Below, in pieces: positions 50,256 through 58,477 of a stretch of DNA of 64,000 bases (within the stretch, counting starts at the first letter, position 1; each line of letters starts with the position of its first letter). The stretch covers positions 186,001 through 250,000 of the forward strand of contig NZ_JBELNZ010000004.1 of NCBI RefSeq assembly GCF_040227235.1. The letters are read 5' to 3'. Source of the stretch: Parafrigoribacterium_A soli. GTDB lineage: Bacteria; Actinomycetota; Actinomycetes; Actinomycetales; Microbacteriaceae. Under the pieces are notes generated by a model. That model worked only from the letters and a program-made list of their open reading frames with translations, was not told the origin of the DNA and did not search any database. Both the position numbers and the translations under genes were made by a program.

Positions 50256-51377
50256 TCAGGCCTCCGCGAACGCGGCGCTGATGTAGTCGGCGAGTTCCTC
50301 GCGGTCTTCGAGCGGCAGGAAACTCGCCGCGGCGGCGTTGAGCTGGAACACCTCGAGGTCGCCCAGGTCGTAGCCGAAGGTCTCGCTCAGCAGCGCGAGC
50401 TCCTTGCTCAGGGAGGTGTTGCTCATGAGCCGGTTGTCGGTGTTCACCGTGACGCGGAAGCCGAGCTGGTAGAGCAGGTCGAAGGGGTGATCGATGAGCT
50501 CGTCTCCCCACTGCGCGATCGCACCGGTCTGGAGGTTCGACTGCGGTGCGAGCTCGAGCGCGATCTCGCGGTCCTTCACCCACTGGGCGACCGGCCCGAG
50601 CGTCACGTAGCTGTTCTCGTCGTCTTCGCGTTCGATCGTGACGCCCTCCGCGAGCCGCACCCCGTGACCGAGACGCAGTGCGCGACCGTCGAACAGGGCA
50701 CCGCGGATGCTGTCCAGCCCGTCCGCCTCGCCCGCGTGCACCGTCGCGGGAAGGAAGTGCCGCGCGAGGTAGTCGAAGGCGTCGCGCAGGTTACCGGCGG
50801 GGAAGCCCGCCTCGGCGCCGGCGATGTCGAAGCCGACGACTCCGTTGCCCCGGTGGCGCACGGCGAGCTCGGCGATCTCGAGTCCGCGGGTGTTGTGCCG
50901 CATGGCGCTGACCAACTGACCGACCCGGATGCGTCGACCGCTGTTCTGCACATCGTCGACTCCGGCATCCAGGCCTTCCTGCACGGCCTCCACGGTCTCG
51001 TCGAGCGTCAGCCCGCGCGTGAGGTGCTGCTCGGGAGCCCAGCGAATCTCGCCGTAGATCACGCCGTCGTCAGCGAGATCCTGCACGAATTCGCGCGCCA
51101 CCCTGGCGAGCCCCTCCTGGGTCTGCATCACACCGGTGGTGATGTCGAAGGTCTTCAGGTACTCCACGAGCGAACCGGAATCGCTCTTCTCGGCGAACCA
51201 CTCGCCGAGCGCCACGGCTTCCGTCTCGGGCAATTCGAGGTCGTGGCTCTCTGCCAGCTCGATGATGGTCTGCGGGCGCAGCCCACCGTCGAGGTGGTCA
51301 TGAAGCGAGACCTTGGGCAGCGCGGTGATGCTCGCGCCGCCGCCGGGCAGCAGGTAGTCCGTGGACACAGGATTCAT
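50256..51377 (-). CDS. add: Adenosine deaminase
   Basis: Converts adenosine and deoxyadenosine to the inosines; 373 residues. Zinc and catalytic residues are visible in PKVSLHDHLDGGLRP (HxH), ATVHAGEAD (His, Glu), RLGHGVRL and VNTDNRLMSNT (Asp ligand; the usual NTDDP is NTDNR here, as in some actinobacterial enzymes). TAGATT-N6-ATG upstream implies a leaderless mRNA. It is divergent from the nucleoside hydrolase gene and heads the add-IIA-IIB operon. Confidence 0.95.
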   Translation of the reverse strand: MNPVSTDYLLPGGGASITALPKVSLHDHLDGGLRPQTIIELAESHDLELPETEAVALGEWFAEKSDSGSLVEYLKTFDITTGVMQTQEGLARVAREFVQDLADDGVIYGEIRWAPEQHLTRGLTLDETVEAVQEGLDAGVDDVQNSGRRIRVGQLVSAMRHNTRGLEIAELAVRHRGNGVVGFDIAGAEAGFPAGNLRDAFDYLARHFLPATVHAGEADGLDSIRGALFDGRALRLGHGVRLAEGVTIEREDDENSYVTLGPVAQWVKDREIALELAPQSNLQTGAIAQWGDELIDHPFDLLYQLGFRVTVNTDNRLMSNTSLSKELALLSETFGYDLGDLEVFQLNAAAASFLPLEDREELADYISAAFAEA

Positions 51378-51389
51378 ACGACAAATCTA
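51378..51389 (-). promoter_or_regulatory. Leaderless -10 box of add
   Basis: TAGATT (51389-51384, minus strand) followed by 6 nt and the ATG at 51377. Confidence 0.5.
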
Positions 51390-51444
51390 CCCGCTGGCGC
51401 CCTCGGCTAACCTTGGCATTCGGGAAAGCGAAGGGCGGACAGGG

Positions 51445-52392
51445 ATGTCGAGCAAGATAATTCTGGACTGTGATCCAGGACACGACGATGCGATCGCGCT
51501 CCTGCTCGCGCACGGCAATCCCGAGGTCGAACTCGTCGCCGTGACGACGGTGCACGGCAACCAGACGATCGAGAAGGTCACACGCAACGCGCTCGCCGTT
51601 GCTCGCATCGCGGGCATCACCGGCGTTCCCTTCGCGGCGGGCGCGCACCGCCCTCTCGTGCGCGTCGCCGAGGTGGCCGAATCCATCCACGGCGACTCGG
51701 GAATGGATGGCCCGGTTCTGCCGGAACCGACCACGACCCTCGACGGCCGTCACGCGGTCGACCTCATCATCGACACGATCATGGCGTCGGAGCCAGGGTC
51801 CATCACCCTCGTGCCGACCGGGGCCCTCACCAACATCGCGCTGGCGGTGCGCAAGGAGCCGCGCATCGCATCCAGGGTGAAGGAGGTGGTGCTCATGGGC
51901 GGCGGTTACCACGCGGGCAACTGGAGCGCCGCGGCCGAATTCAACATCGTGATCGACCCGGAGGCGGCCCACATCGTCTTCAACGAGCCGTGGAAGCTCA
52001 CCATGGTGGGGCTCGATCTCACCCATCAGGCGCTCGCAACACCGGATGTCGTGGCCGCGATCGGCGAGGTCGACACGGCACCCGCGCGGTTCGTGCTCGA
52101 GCTGCTGGAGTTCTTCGGCGAGAGCTACAAGGAGGCGCAGGGCTTCGACTACCCGCCCGTGCACGACCCCTGCGCTGTCGCGCTCGTGATCGACCCGAGC
52201 GTGATGAACGTCGTGAAAGTGCCGCTGGATGTCGAGCTCACCGGCACGCTCACGCTCGGCATGACCGTGGCCGACTTCCGAGCGCCGGCGCCCGCGGACT
52301 GCACGACTCATGCAGCGACCGACCTCGACCACGCCAAGTTCTGGGGTCTCATCGTCGACGCGCTGCGCCGCATCGGCGACCCTGAAGTCTGA
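51445..52392 (+). CDS. Nucleoside hydrolase (IunH/RihA-like)
   Basis: A 315-residue enzyme that hydrolyses ribonucleosides to base and ribose. The N-terminal calcium-binding signature is KIILDCDPGHDDAIALLLA. Further signatures are TTVHGNQTIEKVTRNAL, VPTGALTNIALA, MGGGYHAGNWSAAAEFNIVIDPEAA (as MGGGYHAGNW and AAEFNIVIDPEAA), and the late Asp in YPPVHDPCAVA. The ATG at 51445 starts the motif region; the frame is open upstream across the divergent promoter. Specificity (purine versus pyrimidine) cannot be judged. Confidence 0.93.
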   Translation: MSSKIILDCDPGHDDAIALLLAHGNPEVELVAVTTVHGNQTIEKVTRNALAVARIAGITGVPFAAGAHRPLVRVAEVAESIHGDSGMDGPVLPEPTTTLDGRHAVDLIIDTIMASEPGSITLVPTGALTNIALAVRKEPRIASRVKEVVLMGGGYHAGNWSAAAEFNIVIDPEAAHIVFNEPWKLTMVGLDLTHQALATPDVVAAIGEVDTAPARFVLELLEFFGESYKEAQGFDYPPVHDPCAVALVIDPSVMNVVKVPLDVELTGTLTLGMTVADFRAPAPADCTTHAATDLDHAKFWGLIVDALRRIGDPEV

Positions 52393-52393
52393 C

Positions 52394-52409
52394 CGCTCGT
52401 CGACGAGCG
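52394..52409. terminator. 16-bp perfect palindrome between convergent genes
   Basis: CGCTCGTCGACGAGCG fills most of the 22-bp gap between the nucleoside hydrolase and deoA stops and is followed on the plus strand by AATATTTAG. It is a probable bidirectional terminator, although the hairpin loop would have to be opened from the centre. Confidence 0.4.
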
Positions 52410-52414
52410 AATAT

Positions 52415-53701
52415 TTAGCCGATGCGGTCGGCGATGAGAGGCCCGCGCTCGGGAGCAGTGTCGGCAATGGACCACGCGCCGTCGAGTGCTTCGAGCGCGC
52501 GCTCGAAGCGGTCGGGCTCATCCGTGTGCAGCCTGAACAGCGGCTGGCCCGCGGAGACGGGGTCGCCCGGCTTTGCGTAGAGCTCGACACCCGCGGCGGC
52601 CTGCACCGGGTCCTGCTTGCGTGCGCGGCCCGCGCCGAGTCGCCAGGCCGCGATGCCGAAGGGCAGCGCCTCCTGGGTGGCGAGCACGCCATCCCGATCG
52701 GCCTTCACGACGAGGGTCTCCCTCGCCACGGGCAGCGCCGCAGACGAGTCACCGCCCTGAGCCGAGATCATGCGGTTCCAGACGTCCATGGCGCTGCCGT
52801 CGGCGAGCGCGGCGGCAACGTCCACATCGGGTTTGCCCGCGAGCGCGAGCATCTCCCGCGCGAGCTCGACGGTCAGCTCAACGACGTCGGCGGGACCACC
52901 GCCCGCGAGCACCTCGACGGACTCGCGCACCTCGAGTGCGTTGCCGATCGTGAGACCGAGCGGCACGTTCATGTCAGTCAGCAGTGCGCGCGTCGACACC
53001 CCGGCATCCTGCCCGAGGGCCACCATGGTCTCGGCGAGCTTGCGCGACTGCTCGATGTCTTTGAGGAACGCGCCCGAGCCGAACTTCACGTCGAGCACGA
53101 GGGCGGATGTCCCTTCCGCAATCTTCTTGCTCATGATCGACGACGCGATGAGCGGGATCGACTCGACTGTGCCCGTAATGTCGCGCAGCGCATACAGCTT
53201 GCCGTCGGCCGGAGCGAGCCCCGAACCGGCTGCGCAGATCACCGCGCCGACCTCCTCGAGCTGGGCGAGAAATTCCTCATTGCTGATCGCCGCACGCCAG
53301 CCCGGGATGCTCTCGAGCTTGTCGAGGGTTCCGCCGGTGTGGCCGAGTCCGCGGCCGGAGAGCTGCGGAACGGCAACACCGAAAGAGGCGACGAGCGGGG
53401 CGAGCGGCAGCGTGATCTTGTCCCCGACACCGCCGGTGGAGTGCTTGTCTGTGGTCTTCTTCGATAGCGAGCCGAAGTTCATGGTCTCGCCGCTCGCGAT
53501 CATGGCGAGGGTGAGATCCCGGATCTCCTCGCGCTCCATGCCGTTGAGGTAGATCGCCATCGCCATGGCGGCCATCTGCTCGTCCGCCACATAGCCGCGC
53601 GTATAGGCATCGACGAGCCAGTTGATCTGCTCCGTCGACAGCGTGCCGTGATCCCGCTTGGTGTGGATGAGGTCGACGACGTCGAATTGTTCAACGGCCA
53701 T
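52415..53701 (-). CDS. deoA: Thymidine phosphorylase
   Basis: A 428-residue pyrimidine nucleoside phosphorylase. It contains LIHTKRDHGTLSTEQINWLV, the phosphate-binding KHSTGGVGDKITLPLAPL, the family signature SGRGLGHTGGTLDKLE, and DVKFGSGAFLKD. The C-terminal domain (about 340-428) is complete. The ATG at 53701 follows AAGGAG by 9 nt; an open frame upstream would run through the repeat at 53.7 kb and into cdd and is not coding. Last gene of the nucleoside ABC operon. Confidence 0.95.
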   Translation of the reverse strand: MAVEQFDVVDLIHTKRDHGTLSTEQINWLVDAYTRGYVADEQMAAMAMAIYLNGMEREEIRDLTLAMIASGETMNFGSLSKKTTDKHSTGGVGDKITLPLAPLVASFGVAVPQLSGRGLGHTGGTLDKLESIPGWRAAISNEEFLAQLEEVGAVICAAGSGLAPADGKLYALRDITGTVESIPLIASSIMSKKIAEGTSALVLDVKFGSGAFLKDIEQSRKLAETMVALGQDAGVSTRALLTDMNVPLGLTIGNALEVRESVEVLAGGGPADVVELTVELAREMLALAGKPDVDVAAALADGSAMDVWNRMISAQGGDSSAALPVARETLVVKADRDGVLATQEALPFGIAAWRLGAGRARKQDPVQAAAGVELYAKPGDPVSAGQPLFRLHTDEPDRFERALEALDGAWSIADTAPERGPLIADRIG

Positions 53702-53725
53702 GGTGATGCTCCTTGTGGTTGTGCG

Positions 53726-53775
53726 CTTCGACGGGCTCAGCGACCGAACACTCGTTCCCTGAGCTTGTCGACGGG
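53726..53775. repeat. Interspersed palindromic repeat in the cdd-deoA gap
   Basis: CTTCGACGGGCTCAG and CTGAGCTTGTCGACGGG form an imperfect stem around a loop with CCGAACACTCGTTCC. The right arm is shared, in opposite orientation, with 62130-62155. It matches the style of short repeats seen between genes in Microbacteriaceae. Confidence 0.5.
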
Positions 53776-53783
53776 CGAGACGC

Positions 53784-54197
53784 TCAGCCGTGCGGCTGCG
53801 CGGCGTACTCCTCGAGTTGCCTCGGCCCGAAGGCATCCGGAATGACCTCGTCGATCGTTTTGATTCCCGACACGGTCTCGAGCAGCATTCCCGGAGCGGA
53901 GTGTTCGTAGAGCAGCTGCCTGCACCGACCGCAGGGCATGAGGATGTTGCCGTGCCCGTCAACGCAGGTGAAGGCCACGAGGCGTCCACCTCCGCTCGCG
54001 TGCAGGGTGGACACGAGGCCGCACTCGGCGCACAGGGTGAGCCCGTACGAGGCGTTCTCGACGTTGCAGCCCGAGATGACGCGCCCGTCGTCGACGAGGG
54101 CGGCCACGCCCACGGGGAACTTCGAATACGGCACGTAGGCGTGGCTCATGGCGTCGCCCGCGACGCCGCGCAGGAGGCCCCAGTCGATGTCGGTCAT
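53784..54197 (-). CDS. cdd: Cytidine deaminase
   Basis: A 137-residue homotetramer-class enzyme that deaminates cytidine and deoxycytidine. Zinc ligands and the catalytic Glu are in TLCAECGLV and LMPCGRCRQLLYE; substrate contacts are in YSKFPVGVAALVDDG and GCNVENASYGLTLC. The ATG overlaps the permease stop by 4 nt (ATGA), so it is coupled to the nucleoside ABC transporter. Confidence 0.95.
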   Translation of the reverse strand: MTDIDWGLLRGVAGDAMSHAYVPYSKFPVGVAALVDDGRVISGCNVENASYGLTLCAECGLVSTLHASGGGRLVAFTCVDGHGNILMPCGRCRQLLYEHSAPGMLLETVSGIKTIDEVIPDAFGPRQLEEYAAQPHG

Positions 54198-55489
54198 GAC
54201 TTGATGTACGGCTTTCCCTCGGCCGCTGGCGGTCGCACCTTGCCCACGAGCCCCGCCACGGCAAAGATCGTGACGATGTACGGCAGCATGAGCATGAACT
54301 CGCTCGGCACCGGAGAACCGATCACGCCGAGCACGTTCTGCAGGTTGGTCGCGAAGCCGAACAGGAGCGCCGCGAGGGTTGCTCGGATCGGATCCCAGCG
54401 ACCGAAGATCACCGCGGCCAGCGCGATGAACCCGGCGCCGTTCGTCATTTCCTTGTTGAACGCGCCCACCACGACGAGCGTGTAGAACGCACCGCCCATT
54501 CCGGCGATGGCGCCGGCGAGCGACACGTTCCAGAACCGGGTGCGGTTCACGTTGATGCCCACGGTGTCCGCCGCCTGCGGGTGCTCACCGGATGAGCGCA
54601 GCCGGAGGCCCCACTTGGTGTGGAACAGTCCCCAATAGACGAGCCCGACCGTGATGTACATCAGGTAGCTGATGACGGTCTGCTGGAACAGCACCGGCCC
54701 GATGATCGGAATCTGGCTGAGCGCCGGGATGTTGAACCGGTGGAACTGCGGCGGGTTGTTCAGCGCCAGGGCGTTCGGGCTGAGCAGCGTGGAGTAGAGG
54801 AAGCTCGTCAGCCCGGCCACGAGTACGTTCAGCACGACACCGACGATGATCTGGTCGACGAAGTACTTGATCGAGAACGCCGCGAGCACGAAAGACACGA
54901 GCACCCCGGCGACCATCGCAGCCAGCAGCCCCACGAAGGGCTGCTGCGTGATGGACCCCACGAGCGCCGCGACGAACGCGCCGGCGAGCAATTGCCCCTC
55001 GATCGCGATGTTGACCACGCCAACGTGCTCCGAGATCACACCGCTGAGCGCTCCGAAGATGAGCGGCGTAGCGAGTCCGACCGTGCCGATCAGGAGGCCT
55101 GGCAGCGGGATCGTGCCGTTCGCTGCCGCCCAGGACAGGAATCCGACCATGAACAGGATGGCGTACACCGACACCAGCCAGATCGGCACCCTGCGGTTCT
55201 GCCGCACCAGGTAGACCGAGAGCAGCGTGATCAGGATGAGCAGGATCGAGACGGTAATCCCGGTCGCCCGCACCGGCAGTTGCAGATCGGGCAGCTGGAT
55301 GAAGTCCTTGCTCGTGGACAGCCGGAACGTGCTCATGGCGGAGCCGCCTCGACCGATGATCGCGAAGGCCACGAGCGAGATGAGGGCGAAGATGCCGAGC
55401 GCAATGGGTGCTTTCCAACTGCGCACGACGGCCTTGGCCAGCGCGACGTTCGTCGGCGCGGCCGCCGATTCGGTGGTCACAGCGGTCAT
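54194..55489 (-). CDS. Nucleoside ABC transporter permease (YufQ/NupQ type)
   Basis: A 431-residue membrane protein with 10-11 hydrophobic segments in the BPD_transp_2 family. Conserved pieces are FGALSGVISEHVGVVNIAIE, FGFATNLQNVLG and SGEHPQAADTVGINVNRTRF. It is the second permease of a Bmp-type purine nucleoside importer. The ATG at 55489 overlaps the first permease stop by 4 nt; a longer open frame upstream lies inside that gene. Confidence 0.92.
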   Translation of the reverse strand: MTAVTTESAAAPTNVALAKAVVRSWKAPIALGIFALISLVAFAIIGRGGSAMSTFRLSTSKDFIQLPDLQLPVRATGITVSILLILITLLSVYLVRQNRRVPIWLVSVYAILFMVGFLSWAAANGTIPLPGLLIGTVGLATPLIFGALSGVISEHVGVVNIAIEGQLLAGAFVAALVGSITQQPFVGLLAAMVAGVLVSFVLAAFSIKYFVDQIIVGVVLNVLVAGLTSFLYSTLLSPNALALNNPPQFHRFNIPALSQIPIIGPVLFQQTVISYLMYITVGLVYWGLFHTKWGLRLRSSGEHPQAADTVGINVNRTRFWNVSLAGAIAGMGGAFYTLVVVGAFNKEMTNGAGFIALAAVIFGRWDPIRATLAALLFGFATNLQNVLGVIGSPVPSEFMLMLPYIVTIFAVAGLVGKVRPPAAEGKPYIKS

Positions 55490-56835
55490 GAGGTCACCGT
55501 CCTCTTCTTCGAAGCATTCGAGGGCTTTCTGAGCTTCTGCACCTCGAGCGGTTTGGGCAGCCGGAACACGGCCCGCACGAGGGGCGGCGCGGCGATGAAC
55601 AGCACGATGAGCGACTGCACGACGAGCACGATGTCGATCGGAATGGACTCTGCCGCTTGCATCGTGAAGCCACCGGCCTTGAACGCACCGAACAGGATGG
55701 CGGCCCAGAACGTGCCCCACGGCCGGGAGCGGCCGAGCAGAGCCACCGTGATGGCGTCGAATCCGATGCCCGCGTCGATGCCGGAGGTGAAGCCGCTCGT
55801 GATCACGCCCTGCACCTGGTTGGCGCCGGCCATGCCGACGAGCGCACCCGAGATCAGCATCGCGAGGATGTAGACGCTCTTGACGTTGATGCCCGCAACC
55901 CTGGCGGCATTCGGATTCTCACCGACCGCACGGAACTGGAACCCGAGGCTCGAGCGGTTGAGGATCCACCAGACCACCACCGTCGCCACGATCACGAGAA
56001 GGAATCCGATGGTTAGGTTGTACTGCGGTCCGAGCAGCCTCGGGAACACCGAGTTCACGTGCATCGCCGCGGACTTAGGGTTGTTGGAGCCGGGAGCCTG
56101 CAGCAGGCCCGGCGTGCGCAGCATGTAGCTGATCAGGTAGAAGGCCACGTAGTTGAGCATGATCGTGACGATCACCTCGTGCGCGCCGGTGCGGGCCTTC
56201 AGCAGTCCGGCCAGACCACCCCAGATCGCACCCGCGATGATGCCGGCGGCGAGCGCCAGGACGAGGTGGATGCCCGGCGGCAGGTCAAACGAGAAACCCA
56301 CCCACCCGGCTGCCGCGGCACCGAACAGCATCTGTCCACGACCACCGATGTTGAACATCCCGGCTCTGAAGCCGAGTGCGACGCCGAGGCCCGCGGCGAC
56401 GAGTGGCGTCGCGAAGTTCAGCGTCTCCGTCAGCGGCCGGATGCCCGAGGCGAAGTCCGGCCGGTTGAAGTTGTAGATCGACCCCTGGAACAGGGAGCTG
56501 TACGCACCGGCCACCGCATCCCAGATGGCCGAGAAGGTGTCTGCCGGCCGCGCGAAGAAGTAGCCGGCGGCGGTGTGCACGTTCTCGTTGGTCAGTGCGA
56601 TCAGCACCGCGCCAGCCACCATCGCGAGCACGACGGCGAGCACCGAGATCATGGCGCTGCCGGAGACGATCTCGCGCAGCACGCCGTTCCAGCGGGAGCC
56701 GCCGTCCCGGCTCTCCGGCGTGCTTGCTTCCGCCGGCGCGTTCTCGGGTTCCTGTTGCTCTGGAACCTGCCCGGGCTCGAGCGGCTCTGCCGCTACCTTT
56801 TCCTGGCCCTGGCCTGGCAGTTGTTCGTCGCTCAC
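55486..56835 (-). CDS. Nucleoside ABC transporter permease (YufP/NupP type)
   Basis: A 449-residue membrane protein with about ten hydrophobic segments and a cytoplasmic N-tail of about 55 residues rich in Glu, Pro and Gln. Family pieces include FRAGMFNIGGRGQMLFGAAA, LKARTGAHEVIVTIMLNYVA and RAVGENPNAARVAGINVKSV. The GTG at 56835 overlaps the ATPase stop (GTGA). It forms the channel together with the YufQ-type subunit. Confidence 0.92.
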   Translation of the reverse strand: MSDEQLPGQGQEKVAAEPLEPGQVPEQQEPENAPAEASTPESRDGGSRWNGVLREIVSGSAMISVLAVVLAMVAGAVLIALTNENVHTAAGYFFARPADTFSAIWDAVAGAYSSLFQGSIYNFNRPDFASGIRPLTETLNFATPLVAAGLGVALGFRAGMFNIGGRGQMLFGAAAAGWVGFSFDLPPGIHLVLALAAGIIAGAIWGGLAGLLKARTGAHEVIVTIMLNYVAFYLISYMLRTPGLLQAPGSNNPKSAAMHVNSVFPRLLGPQYNLTIGFLLVIVATVVVWWILNRSSLGFQFRAVGENPNAARVAGINVKSVYILAMLISGALVGMAGANQVQGVITSGFTSGIDAGIGFDAITVALLGRSRPWGTFWAAILFGAFKAGGFTMQAAESIPIDIVLVVQSLIVLFIAAPPLVRAVFRLPKPLEVQKLRKPSNASKKRTVTS

Positions 56836-58373
56836 GCGGCGACTCCCTTCGGTGCTGATGGGCCAGGCGTTCCAGCGGGCACTTCGCCGGCCATCATGAG
56901 GCCGAGCACGTCCCTCGGGGTGTCACCCGGCACAATTCCCACGATTCCGCCGCGGTACATCACGGCTATCCGATCGGCGAGCGCGGCGACCTCGTCGAGC
57001 TCGGTCGAGACCACGATGACGGGAATGCCGGCATCGCGCGTGGCGATGATGCGCTTGTGCACGAACTCGATCGACCCGACGTCGAGACCGCGGGTCGGCT
57101 GGGCCGCGAGGAAGAGGCGGAGATCCCTGCTCAGTTCGCGCGCGAGCACGACCTTCTGCTGGTTGCCTCCTGAGAGCTGCCCTGCAAGGCTGTCGATGCT
57201 CTGCGCGCGGATGTCGAACTCGTCGACCTTGTTCTCGGCGAAGTCGGCGAGGTAGCCGAGCTGCAGTCCGCCCCATCTGACGAACGGCGCACCATTCGTG
57301 CGGTCGAGCATGAGGTTCTCTGCCACCGTGAAGTCGCCGACCAGGCCGTCTTCCTGCCGGTCTTCGGGTACGAAGCCGACGCCGGCATCCAGGACCTTGC
57401 GAACGCTGAGGCCGAGCAGCGGCTTGCCATCGAGGGTGATCTCGCCGGTCACGCGCTCCTGCAGGCCCATGATCGCCTCGGTGAGCTCGGTCTGGCCGTT
57501 GCCCTGCACCCCCGCGATGGCGAGAACCTCGCCGGCCTTCACCTCGAAGCTCACGTCGTTGACGACGAGTTGGGAGTGCTGGTCGATGACAGAGAGGTTG
57601 CGCACCACGAGTGCATCGGCGCCGGGCTTCTCCGGCCCCTTCTCGAGCACGAGATCAATGGGGCGGCCGACCATGAGCGAGGCGAGCTCGGTGTTTGTCG
57701 CGGTGGGCGAGGCCTCACCGACGACCTTTCCGAGACGAATGACCGTGATGCGGTCGGCGACCTCGCGCACCTCACGCAGCTTGTGCGTGATGAAGACGAT
57801 GGAGGTGCCGGCCTCCTTGAGCTGCCTCATGATGACCATGAGCTCGTCGGTCTCCTGCGGCGTGAGCACGGCGGTGGGCTCATCGAAGACGAGCACCTTG
57901 GCTTCGCGCGACAGCGCCTTGATGATCTCGACCCGCTGCTGCAGGCCGACGGGAAGGTCTTCGACGAGGGCATCCGGGTCGATGTGGAAACCGAACTGTG
58001 CCGAGATGCGGTTGACCTGAGCGCGAGCGGCCTTGAGGTCGAGCCGGCCGCCGAAGGTGGTCTGCTCGTGGCCGAGCATCACGTTCTCGGCAACGGTGAA
58101 TACGGGGATGAGCATGAAGTGCTGGTGCACCATACCGATGCCCGCAGCCATAGCGTCTCCCGGGCCGGAGAAGTGCTGCACGACATCGTCGAGGAGGATC
58201 TCGCCCTCGTCGGCCTGGTAGAGACCGTAGAGCACGTTCATCAGGGTGGACTTGCCCGCCCCGTTCTCGCCGAGGAGGCAGTGGATCTCACCGGGTTCGA
58301 CGGTCAGATCGATGTGGTCGTTGGCGACGAGGCTGCCAAACCTCTTCGTAATTCCACGAAGTTCGAGCTTCAT
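56832..58373 (-). CDS. Nucleoside ABC transporter ATPase, two ABC domains (YufO/NupO type)
   Basis: A 513-residue protein with tandem ABC domains. Domain 1 has Walker A GENGAGKST, the Walker B segment VLVFDEPTAVL and a degenerate signature near LPVGLQQRVEI. Domain 2 has a degenerate Walker A (GVQGNGQTE), signature LSGGNQQKVVLA and Walker B-like LRLFLAAQPTRGLDVGS, as in RbsA and YufO. An intercistronic hairpin separates it from the upstream lipoprotein gene. It drives uptake of nucleosides for cdd, deoA, add and the phosphorylase. Confidence 0.94.
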   Translation of the reverse strand: MKLELRGITKRFGSLVANDHIDLTVEPGEIHCLLGENGAGKSTLMNVLYGLYQADEGEILLDDVVQHFSGPGDAMAAGIGMVHQHFMLIPVFTVAENVMLGHEQTTFGGRLDLKAARAQVNRISAQFGFHIDPDALVEDLPVGLQQRVEIIKALSREAKVLVFDEPTAVLTPQETDELMVIMRQLKEAGTSIVFITHKLREVREVADRITVIRLGKVVGEASPTATNTELASLMVGRPIDLVLEKGPEKPGADALVVRNLSVIDQHSQLVVNDVSFEVKAGEVLAIAGVQGNGQTELTEAIMGLQERVTGEITLDGKPLLGLSVRKVLDAGVGFVPEDRQEDGLVGDFTVAENLMLDRTNGAPFVRWGGLQLGYLADFAENKVDEFDIRAQSIDSLAGQLSGGNQQKVVLARELSRDLRLFLAAQPTRGLDVGSIEFVHKRIIATRDAGIPVIVVSTELDEVAALADRIAVMYRGGIVGIVPGDTPRDVLGLMMAGEVPAGTPGPSAPKGVAA

Positions 58374-58430
58374 GATTCACAATCTATCCGCACGTCGTTG
58401 AACGGATGGGTGGGGCGTACAAAAGACAGG

Positions 58431-58465
58431 GGTCGGGGAGACCAGCGATGCTGGCCTCCCCGACC
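58431..58465 (-). terminator. Intercistronic hairpin after the Bmp lipoprotein gene
   Basis: A 16-bp stem with one mismatch: GGTCGGGGAGACCAGC (58431-58446), loop GAT, GCTGGCCTCCCCGACC (58450-58465). On the minus strand it is followed by CCTGTCTTTTG, a short T-rich run. It stands 12 nt after the stop of the Bmp gene and about 58 nt before the ATPase start, so it is a likely partial terminator or mRNA stabiliser that keeps binding-protein expression above that of the membrane parts. Confidence 0.7.
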
Positions 58466-58477
58466 GCGTGTGGTGAG

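Noticed and set aside
52385..53467. Long plus-strand frame opposite deoA
   Set aside because: Antisense to thymidine phosphorylase; His/Arg/Val-rich shadow.
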